A DNA stretch of 64,000 bases from an uncultured Porphyromonadaceae bacterium. Lineage in GTDB: Bacteria > Bacteroidota > Bacteroidia > Bacteroidales > Muribaculaceae. Where the stretch lies: NCBI GenBank assembly GCA_947427285.1, contig CANEHE010000003.1, positions 1 through 64,000 of the forward strand, read 5' to 3'. A program made the position numbers and the translations under genes. The notes under the pieces were generated by a model. The model did no database searches, had not been told where the DNA came from, and worked only from the letters and a program-made list of their open reading frames with translations. Below are positions 57,222-64,000 of the stretch, in pieces. How positions within the stretch are numbered: position 1 is the stretch's first letter; the number at the start of each line of letters is the position of its first letter.

Positions 57222-58439
57222 ATGTCGCAAGATATCGAAAAAATACGTTCGAAGTTTCCGATACTTGATTCAAAAATCGGAAACCGCCCGCTTGTCTATC
57301 TCGACAATACCGCCACCTCTCAGACTCCGGACTCCGTAGTGAGCAGTATAACACATCTCTACGAACACACCAAAGCAAATGTGCATCGTGGAGTACATAC
57401 ACTCTCACAGGAGGCCACCGACCTTCAGGAGGCCACCCGGCGACAAGTACGAGACTATCTCAACGCCGCATCCGAAGAAGAGATAATCTTCACCCGAGGA
57501 ACCACAGAAGCCATCAATCTTGTGGCAGCCTCATATGGGGGAGCCTTTTTCCGCGATGGCGATGAAGTGATCCTGACCGTGATGGAGCATCATGCCAACA
57601 TTGTTCCCTGGCAATTGCTCCAGAGCAGACACGACATCAGGCTGCGGATAGTGGACATAGACGACAGCGGCAGACTCGACATGGATCAGTACCGAAGCCT
57701 TTTCAATGATCACACCGCATTCGCCTCCTTCTGCCATGTGAGCAATGTACTCGGCACTGTCAATCCGGTCAAGGAAATGGTGGAAATCGCCCATAGCCAC
57801 GGGGTGCCGGTGCTCATCGACGGCGCACAGGCGTCTCCGCATATCAATATCGATGTACGCGACATAGGAGCTGATTTCTATGCTTTTTCCTCTCACAAGA
57901 TGTATGGTCCGACAGGTGTCGGTATACTTTACGGGCGGAAGGAACTTCTGGAAAGGATGCCTCCCTATCAAGGAGGCGGAGAGATGATCAAACATGTCAG
58001 TTTTGAGCGCACAACTTTTGCCGATCTGCCTTTCAAATTTGAGGCCGGAACTCCAGACTTCATCGACATCGCCGCCTTCGCCAAAGCACTTGAATTTATC
58101 CGAGAGACGGGTATTGACTTCATACACCGCCATGAGACGGAACTACTGCAGGTATGCACATCCGAGATGATGAAAATACCTGGAATGAGAATTTTCGGCA
58201 CGGCTCCTGACAAATCGGCTGTCATCTCGTTTCTCGTAGGCGATATACATCCTTACGACCTCGGGCTTCTGCTCGATAAAATGGGAGTGGCGGTACGCAC
58301 CGGTCATCACTGCGCGCAACCTCTTATGGAACGGTTGGGAATACCCGGCACAATACGCGCATCCTTTGCTGTCTACAACACACTTGAAGAGGTAGAACTC
58401 TTTATCTCCGCTCTGAAACGGGTACTTCAGATGTTCTGA
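57222..58439 (+). CDS. sufS: cysteine desulfurase SufS
   Basis: A 405-residue PLP enzyme that supplies sulfur to the SUF system. The PLP lysine is in FSSHKMYGPTG, and the persulfide-forming cysteine is in RTGHHCAQPLM. N-terminal LVYLDNTATSQTP is typical of group II desulfurases. The ORF track begins at a TTG five codons upstream; the ATG at 57222 is used. No SufE/SufU partner gene is visible nearby. Confidence 0.97.
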   Translation: MSQDIEKIRSKFPILDSKIGNRPLVYLDNTATSQTPDSVVSSITHLYEHTKANVHRGVHTLSQEATDLQEATRRQVRDYLNAASEEEIIFTRGTTEAINLVAASYGGAFFRDGDEVILTVMEHHANIVPWQLLQSRHDIRLRIVDIDDSGRLDMDQYRSLFNDHTAFASFCHVSNVLGTVNPVKEMVEIAHSHGVPVLIDGAQASPHINIDVRDIGADFYAFSSHKMYGPTGVGILYGRKELLERMPPYQGGGEMIKHVSFERTTFADLPFKFEAGTPDFIDIAAFAKALEFIRETGIDFIHRHETELLQVCTSEMMKIPGMRIFGTAPDKSAVISFLVGDIHPYDLGLLLDKMGVAVRTGHHCAQPLMERLGIPGTIRASFAVYNTLEEVELFISALKRVLQMF

Positions 58440-58444
58440 ACGCA

Positions 58445-59254
58445 ATGAAAACCGACATAAAGGGCAGCGACATATCACTCATAGTCTCGACATACAACCG
58501 TCCTGACGCACTTGAAGCCTGCCTGGAAAGCATCCGCCGCCAAAAAGTGCTGCCACTGGAGGTGATAGTGGCTGATGACGGTTCGGGGCCTGAGACGAAA
58601 AAAGTGTTGTCCCGGCTGGAATCCACCTTCCCCATTTCACTCATACATGTGTGGCATGAGGACAAAGGCTTTCGTCTGGCCAAGATACGCAATCGTGCCA
58701 TGGCAAAAGCGAGAGGGACCTACATCGTGCAGACAGACGGAGACATGCTCTTGAATCCATACTTCATCGCAGACCATCTGCGTTTTGCACGAGAGAACCA
58801 TTATGTGAAAGGGGTTAGAGTGCGTATGGATGAAAAGTCAAGCCAATACAGATGCCGTTTCCCCCGCCAGTCCACACCCGGAATCTTCTCTGCCGGACTT
58901 GCAGACAGACTAAAGGCATTCAGATTTCTCCCAGCAGCCGTCTGGTTCGCGTCACATTTCAAAAAGGGGAAAGCATACGGACTGGGATGCAACATGGCAT
59001 TCTTCAAAAAAGATATAATGACCGTAAACGGTTATGACGAATCCTTTGAAGGCTGGGGACGGGAAGACGATGACATCGCACACCGCCTTCACAGAGCTGG
59101 AATCAAGATGCGCGACCTCCGTTTCGCAGCAGTATGTTTCCATCTCTGGCATCCGGAAAACTCCAGAGATGACATGGAGGAAAACATACGGTTATGCCGT
59201 CTGCGGGATGAAGCGGGTACAATCCGTGCTGAAAAGGGAATCGACCGATATTGA
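58445..59254 (+). CDS. GT2 glycosyltransferase
   Basis: A 269-residue cytoplasmic GT2 enzyme. The GT-A fold shows ISLIVSTYNRPDALEACLESIRRQKVLPLEVIVADDGSG, the metal-binding QTDGDM, and the C-terminal galactosyltransferase-like motif GYDESFEGWGREDDDIAHRLHRAGI. It probably adds a hexose or N-acetylhexosamine to a surface glycan. It starts five bases after the sufS stop, an unexpected place that likely reflects read-through from the operon. It converges with the AraC gene. Confidence 0.9.
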   Translation: MKTDIKGSDISLIVSTYNRPDALEACLESIRRQKVLPLEVIVADDGSGPETKKVLSRLESTFPISLIHVWHEDKGFRLAKIRNRAMAKARGTYIVQTDGDMLLNPYFIADHLRFARENHYVKGVRVRMDEKSSQYRCRFPRQSTPGIFSAGLADRLKAFRFLPAAVWFASHFKKGKAYGLGCNMAFFKKDIMTVNGYDESFEGWGREDDDIAHRLHRAGIKMRDLRFAAVCFHLWHPENSRDDMEENIRLCRLRDEAGTIRAEKGIDRY

Positions 59255-59259
59255 TCTCT

Positions 59260-60141
59260 TTAACGGGAATTCCGGAACTCCTTCGGCGACATCCCTGTGG
59301 CTTTCTTGAAATATTTTCCGAAAAAAGACTGCGACTTGAAATTCAACTCGTCCGAAATCTGCTGTATGTTCAGATTAGAGGACTTGAGCATCACCTGAGC
59401 CTCAAGTATCACATGCCGCTCTATCCAGCTGACTGCCGACACACCGGTCTGCGCCTTTATGGTGCGTGACAGATGTTTCGGGGTGATTCCAAGTTCTGAG
59501 GCATAAAAGTCAAGGAAACGCTCTGTGCGGAAATTTTCCTGTACCAGACGCAGAAAACGATCCGCTATCCGACCCTGTGCGGAAGGAGTCTCCCCTTGAA
59601 GAATCTGGAACGGCAGATAGCCATATCGGAAGAAAAACGAAAGTATGGTGTGGACCACACACTCGTACGCATACGGATGACGGGGAGCATTGACTATGTT
59701 GCGCAGATGAATATGAAGGGCATTGAAATGAATTGCAAGATTCGGATCCACAGCCACTACCGGATGACGGTTGATCACACTGTATATCTCTGAGGTATTG
59801 ATATATCTGAACAAGGTGTCTGTCAGTTTGCGCGACAGCACCACAAAAGAGGCGTCGAAGTCGGGACTGACCTCCACAGGCGACATGATCTGTCCTTGAC
59901 GGATTATAACTATCGCCGGAGCAGTCACCTCATACTCTATAAGATTGATATTGACTCTCCCCTTGCCTCTCTTTACAAAAATAGCCGCGGAAGCAGTAAA
60001 CTTCACCGGATTGATTATCGCGTTAAGCATTCCTATAGAAAATTCATCGCTTACCCATATATCATGCATCAGGATATCCGACACACTTTCGGAAAGATGA
60101 ATATCATCATAGTTTATGACGGCAGATGCTTTTCTGTTCAT
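59260..60141 (-). CDS. AraC-family transcriptional regulator
   Basis: A 293-residue regulator. Residues 1-170 form a cupin-like ligand-binding domain (FTASAAIFVKRGKGRVNINLIEYEVTAPAIVIIRQGQIM). Residues 190-293 are a two-helix-turn-helix AraC domain, FYASELGITPKHLSRTIKAQTGVSAVSWIERHVILEAQVMLKSSNLNIQQISDELNFKSQSFFGKYFKKATGMSPKEFRNSR. It lies directly downstream of the efflux operon on the same strand, 115 bases after the MFS gene, and probably controls that operon. Confidence 0.93.
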   Translation of the reverse strand: MNRKASAVINYDDIHLSESVSDILMHDIWVSDEFSIGMLNAIINPVKFTASAAIFVKRGKGRVNINLIEYEVTAPAIVIIRQGQIMSPVEVSPDFDASFVVLSRKLTDTLFRYINTSEIYSVINRHPVVAVDPNLAIHFNALHIHLRNIVNAPRHPYAYECVVHTILSFFFRYGYLPFQILQGETPSAQGRIADRFLRLVQENFRTERFLDFYASELGITPKHLSRTIKAQTGVSAVSWIERHVILEAQVMLKSSNLNIQQISDELNFKSQSFFGKYFKKATGMSPKEFRNSR

Positions 60142-60256
60142 AATAGATCACCCTTTAGAGGCTGTTTAATTTCCGACAAAAATAGTCAAAATATCCCATT
60201 TACCAAAACCGAGAACATTTTTCAGCATATTATTCTGGCAAAAAATCCGCTTATTC

Positions 60257-61849
60257 CTAACCCAATGTTGGATCAGGAGCACTATATGGATGACGAATCC
60301 ATCGTGCAGCAGCACTCATTTTGGGAACAAGACGATTCACGGGAGGAGTAAATCGGGCCAACAGTATCATCAACATCATTAAAATTCCAAACAACGCGAG
60401 ATAACCGAAACATTCCTTGACGGCAAGCATGATATTCTGCTGTGTGAAATATTCTCCAAACCATGATTCTCCGATTCCATTAAAATTATCCATTTCTGAA
60501 GATGTAAGCATCACGTTCTTATTTATAGTCCAGACAAACAATCTTTCTATCAACGCACCAGCAGCAGCCGTTCCTACTCCACACCGGGCAAATCCGATAA
60601 TGGCGATGTTCATGAACATGTGTTGAAAAGGAATTTTACAACATATCATATATGTCACTCCTGACTCCATCATTACTTCTCCGGCTCCGAAAGCGAACAG
60701 CGGTATATAAAACAGCCATGCTTCCGTCGAAAGATCGATAAGAAAATACGATGCTATAATATAGAATGTTGTCAGAAGAAAGCAGATGAAGAAAAATATT
60801 TTCATTCGCCATTTCCATCTGACAAGGGCAATATATGTCAGCACCGCCCCAATAATTATGCCGTAAATCTCAGGATAGTTGAAATTTACTATTGTAAAAT
60901 AGTCGTATCCTGCAACCGCGTTCATAAATACGGGCTGCAATACATGGGCCGAAGCCTGAAGTACAGCAATTCCCAATAGCACGAATGTGACTCGCCATGT
61001 CGTAGAATAACAAAATGCCTTCAGGGAGATATAGGGATCCTTTTTATAATACGATTCAACCAATGTCAGCGCAAACACCACAATGAAGAGCCATGTCGCA
61101 TACCAGATCTTACGGCTGTCCCACCAATCGTAGTGCTCTCCGAAATTGAATATCCATGCGGCTATGCAACAGGTTGCGACCCAAAGGATATGACCGGTCC
61201 AATCAACACCCTTGAGCGGTATGAACGGTGCGCCTCTATGGTCATGGTTCATCATAAAATAGACTATTCCGTCGATCACCAGCATAAGCCCGACAATTAC
61301 GAGATAAACATATTTCCAATTGAAACTATAGGATATATAGGCCGTCATCAATCCCGAGATCTGGATTGACCCGCAGACGAGGATATACACCACAGGAAAA
61401 AAGACACCATAATTGCGTGTCGGGGTTATGTTCAATTGCACTGTACTCATGCAGCCAAACATTCCCATCATTTTGAAATATCCGGCAAAAAGGCATACAA
61501 TCCATAACACCCACGGAATGGTGGAATATGGAGCGGCAACAGCGCAGACAATAGAACCTACACTTGAAACAAACCACATCTGGCGACTGTAAAAATAGAA
61601 TTTCCACCTGAACAGTACCGGAAATATCATATTCAGACCTATAAGCGAGCAATAACTCGCCATGGTCACATCCTCGTTTAGAAACGAAAGTTCACCTACC
61701 ATCTGACTTAAAGCAGCGAGATATACACCACCCGACAATTGGTAGAAGAACGCAAACATTAAAATCAGCCAGAAACGCAACCGGCGTGGCACCCACGGCT
61801 TGTATACCAGAAGACGATTGTTTGAGAAAGGGCTTGGTCCGTGTCCCAT
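60257..61849 (-). CDS. MFS efflux transporter (EmrB-like)
   Basis: About 530 residues, with some fourteen predicted membrane helices of the DHA2/EmrB type. The N-terminus is cytoplasmic and basic (RRLRFW). It would be the inner-membrane pump of a tripartite system with the adaptor and outer-membrane channel encoded upstream. The ORF track's first codon is GTG at 61852; the next ATG at 61849 overlaps the adaptor's stop as TGATG and is preferred. The substrate is unknown. Confidence 0.88.
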   Translation of the reverse strand: MGHGPSPFSNNRLLVYKPWVPRRLRFWLILMFAFFYQLSGGVYLAALSQMVGELSFLNEDVTMASYCSLIGLNMIFPVLFRWKFYFYSRQMWFVSSVGSIVCAVAAPYSTIPWVLWIVCLFAGYFKMMGMFGCMSTVQLNITPTRNYGVFFPVVYILVCGSIQISGLMTAYISYSFNWKYVYLVIVGLMLVIDGIVYFMMNHDHRGAPFIPLKGVDWTGHILWVATCCIAAWIFNFGEHYDWWDSRKIWYATWLFIVVFALTLVESYYKKDPYISLKAFCYSTTWRVTFVLLGIAVLQASAHVLQPVFMNAVAGYDYFTIVNFNYPEIYGIIIGAVLTYIALVRWKWRMKIFFFICFLLTTFYIIASYFLIDLSTEAWLFYIPLFAFGAGEVMMESGVTYMICCKIPFQHMFMNIAIIGFARCGVGTAAAGALIERLFVWTINKNVMLTSSEMDNFNGIGESWFGEYFTQQNIMLAVKECFGYLALFGILMMLMILLARFTPPVNRLVPKMSAAARWIRHPYSAPDPTLG

Positions 61850-62883
61850 CACTTGATAACCTTACATTCCACATTCATACCTGACCGTAACCGGGCCATA
61901 TCCTTTTCCGGAATATCGAAAGCGAATCGGATCTTTACCGGTATGCGCTGCTCCACCTTTACAAAATTTCCCGTAGAATTATCCTGCGGAATATGCGCGT
62001 ATTTTGCTCCTGTGGCGTTTGATATTGCTTCTATCACACCCACGTATTTCACATCCGGAACAGCATCGACATCTATCTTCACACTGTCGCCAACTGCCAT
62101 TCTGGCAGTTTGTGTTTCCTTATAGTTAGCAATCACCCACGTATCTCCGGTATCGACCACCGACACTATCGTCTGTCCCGGCTGGATAAGTTGTCCCGGC
62201 TGGATATTGCGCCTAGAGGTAAATCCATCGCATGGAGCGAGAATAACGGTGTATGACAGATTCAACTCGGCAAGGCTCACCGCTGCCTCTGCCAGTTCTA
62301 TGCCTGCGTCATTCTGGCCAAGACGATGACGCTGCTGTTGAGCCACCAATCCGGTAGAGTTCTTCTGCCTCGCCAATGTGTTTCGCTTGGCTTCAAGAGC
62401 AAGATAATTTGTCTCTACCGCATCATATTGCTGTTGGGTGACAGCATCCTGTCGTAAAAGTACGGAATAACGGTCAAGATCACGTTTTGCGTTGCACAAC
62501 AATGTCTCGACTTCGGTAAGCGCAGATTCAGTGACGGTTATGTCATTCGCTGAAGTGGAAACCACCGAAACAGCAGCATCTTTTCCCGAAAGAGCATTTT
62601 GCAGATTGGCTTTTGCCTGTGCCAATTGCAGACGGAAATCGACATCCTCTATTATCGCAAGAATGTCACCCTTTTTTACAGGAGTGTAATCATCAAACCG
62701 GATTTCCTTTACAAAACCCTGTATCCGGCTGTTGACCGGCACAATGCGTTGATACACTTGAGCGTTGTCAGTGAAGGTTGATGAAGAGAACGATACGAAT
62801 TTGTAGACTATCCATGCGAAACCTGCGAGTATAATAATTATTACCCCGATATTTTGGAGTTTACGACGATTTTTTTGCTTCAT
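61849..62883 (-). CDS. HlyD/EmrA-like membrane fusion adaptor
   Basis: A 344-residue periplasmic adaptor with a single N-terminal membrane helix (about 12-32). A biotinyl-lipoyl-like hairpin follows (FVKEIRFDDYTPVKKGDILAIIEDVDFRLQLAQAKANL), a long coiled coil (about 85-185), and the closing barrel (LSYTVILAPCDGFTSRRNIQPGQLIQPGQTIVSVVDTGDTWVIANYKETQTARMAVGDSVKIDVDAVP). It links the MFS pump to the TolC channel. It overlaps the tolC-like gene (ATGA) and the pump gene (TGATG). Confidence 0.93.
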   Translation of the reverse strand: MKQKNRRKLQNIGVIIIILAGFAWIVYKFVSFSSSTFTDNAQVYQRIVPVNSRIQGFVKEIRFDDYTPVKKGDILAIIEDVDFRLQLAQAKANLQNALSGKDAAVSVVSTSANDITVTESALTEVETLLCNAKRDLDRYSVLLRQDAVTQQQYDAVETNYLALEAKRNTLARQKNSTGLVAQQQRHRLGQNDAGIELAEAAVSLAELNLSYTVILAPCDGFTSRRNIQPGQLIQPGQTIVSVVDTGDTWVIANYKETQTARMAVGDSVKIDVDAVPDVKYVGVIEAISNATGAKYAHIPQDNSTGNFVKVEQRIPVKIRFAFDIPEKDMARLRSGMNVECKVIK

Positions 62884-64000
62884 AATGTTGAGAGTGTTCC
62901 TGCTATATAGTGAAGTTGATAATAATAGAATCTTGTTGAAATCTCAGCATTTACAAGCCTTACACCTGCATCAAGGCGAGCGTTGGATGCATCAAGCATG
63001 TCAGTCAGCAATGCAAGTTGATTGTCGAAACGATTTGACACGACAGCATAATTCTCATCTGCAAGCTGTACATTTTTATGTTCTATCACGAGACGTTCAA
63101 ACGATTGTCGGTATAATGTAATGGCCTCATTGAGACTCCTTTCAATTCCGGCTGTCATCGCATCTCTTTCATTCCGTATTCTTGCCAGCTCAAAATCATG
63201 CTGACGGATGGACTTAGGAGTCGTGAAAAGGGATGAGATATTCCACTTTATATTCACTCCTACAAACCAGGCATTATAGTTCTTATTCAATACGGGAACT
63301 TCAAAAGTAACCGGACCGAGAAAATTATCACCTGCCACAATTCCTATTTTAGGGATGTACTCCGAATGTGCGATTTTACGTCTCAACCGTTCCATCTCGT
63401 TAGAAATACCCAGAGTTTTCAGCGAAGGAGAATGCTCCGAAGCTCTTCCAAGCCATAATCGTATATCTGGATCTGTAGTCAATATTCCATCTGCATCAAT
63501 ATCAGGAATAATATCCACATCTGCATCAAGTCCGAGCAAAGAAACGAGATTGTTGTTGAAGATCCGTATGGCGTTTTCTGTCGCCAGCCTGTCATACGAC
63601 AATAATGAAAGCCTTAACTCGTACCGCGTTATGTCGTTCTTCAAGACTATCCCTTGTGAACGTTTTGCTTTCATCTCGCCTAAAAGTTTCTCGGTAAGGC
63701 GTATGTTTTCATCATACACTTTCAGAAGATTTCGATGTTTGGCAAGTTCAAGATAGTTTGTGGCAATAGACATTCTGACCGAATTAACCGACATTATACG
63801 ATTAGTTTCAGCCATCTCGGTCCCTTTCTCCGCAAGACGCACACCGGAAGATATTGCACCTCCTGTATATACCGGCTGATACAACTCTACTCCGAGAGTG
63901 TTGCTGAAATGTGGGAGTTTATCACGCATGGCGTTGCCGAAATTTCGGTCCAGTATAGTTCCGTCACCAAGATAGTTAAATGCAAGTGATGCATTGATTT
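62880..64000 (-). CDS. TolC-family outer-membrane efflux protein (5' end outside window)
   Basis: An outer-membrane channel of the OEP/TolC family, open at the window edge. The frame continues without a stop past the track's ATG at 63929 to base 64000, reading upstream ...INASLAFNYLGDGTILDRNFGNAMRDK, so the true start lies outside. Typical features are QPVYTGGAISSGVRLAEKG, long helical hairpins with NEAITLYRQSFERLVIEHKNVQLADENYAVVSNRFDNQLALLTDMLDASNARLDAGVRLVNAEISTRFYYYQLHYIAG. It is the first gene of the efflux operon visible here. Confidence 0.93.
   Translation of the reverse strand, partial: INASLAFNYLGDGTILDRNFGNAMRDKLPHFSNTLGVELYQPVYTGGAISSGVRLAEKGTEMAETNRIMSVNSVRMSIATNYLELAKHRNLLKVYDENIRLTEKLLGEMKAKRSQGIVLKNDITRYELRLSLLSYDRLATENAIRIFNNNLVSLLGLDADVDIIPDIDADGILTTDPDIRLWLGRASEHSPSLKTLGISNEMERLRRKIAHSEYIPKIGIVAGDNFLGPVTFEVPVLNKNYNAWFVGVNIKWNISSLFTTPKSIRQHDFELARIRNERDAMTAGIERSLNEAITLYRQSFERLVIEHKNVQLADENYAVVSNRFDNQLALLTDMLDASNARLDAGVRLVNAEISTRFYYYQLHYIAGTLSTL

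Overview
The window looks like ordinary chromosome of a gut Bacteroidales bacterium, most likely Muribaculaceae or a close relative. The evidence is: promoters of the Bacteroidetes type (TTTG-N19-21-TAnnTTTG), weak use of Shine-Dalgarno sites, families largely confined to Bacteroidetes (OstA-like protein, DUF4199, DUF6048/DUF6452 pair, TPR-TM-AraC regulator, two-CBM20 4-alpha-glucanotransferase), a B12-dependent ribonucleotide reductase, and BspA-like leucine-rich-repeat surface proteins. I see no phage, conjugative element, insertion sequence or CRISPR array. About fifty protein genes, one tRNA-His and two probable small RNA genes cover nearly all of the sequence.

Layout. 0.2-4.1 kb: YeiH-type exporter (-), aminotransferase, then a thioredoxin and a VKOR-type membrane protein (+). 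4.2-10.8 kb: valS coupled to a secreted GH35-like protein without a catalytic domain, manA, a small 85-residue protein and an MFS transporter. 10.9-14.0 kb: fur, purA and a DUF1015 gene, read leftward. 14.2-21.3 kb: three large secreted BspA-like proteins (-) with rubredoxin (+) between them. 21.8-24.7 kb: acyltransferase (+), then a membrane FMN/4Fe-4S protein coupled to a membrane-anchored nitroreductase (-). 24.9-28.6 kb: EamA permease, ABM monooxygenase, inositol-phosphatase-like protein and a TPR-TM-AraC regulator (+). 29.3-36.4 kb: class II ribonucleotide reductase, malQ, a pyrB carrying only the zinc domain of pyrI, and a flavin reductase (+). 36.7-38.0 kb: hemerythrin-like protein overlapping a LuxR-type regulator with a degenerate receiver. 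38.2-38.6 kb: an unannotated transcription unit. 38.6-47.0 kb: an envelope-biogenesis operon (three parvulin/SurA-like proteins, OstA-like protein) ending in mutL. 47.2-49.4 kb: guaB and a CMP-sugar synthetase-like gene. 49.5-49.8 kb: a second unannotated RNA. 49.9-52.8 kb: DUF4199, glycosyltransferase, DUF6452 and DUF6048. 52.9-54.1 kb: bioB and tRNA-His. 54.3-59.3 kb: cvpA-like gene, sufC, sufD, sufS (no sufB) and a glycosyltransferase. 59.3-64.0 kb: AraC regulator and a TolC/HlyD/MFS efflux operon that runs off the right edge.

The most unusual result is the pair of intergenic RNAs. One lies between the LuxR-type gene and mutL (+), the other upstream of guaB (-). Each has its own promoter -7 element and strong intrinsic terminator, and they share a core: AGTGAAAAnnTAGTGAAT, then a hairpin around GTCCTAATTCT whose stem bases differ but still pair, then GTGAAA. 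This suggests a paralogous RNA family. Other notable points are the PyrB fusion to a zinc domain without the allosteric domain, the suf operon without sufB, the flavinylated-carrier and nitroreductase pair, and the GH35-like protein that has lost its TIM barrel. All family assignments come from reading the sequence; no database search was run.
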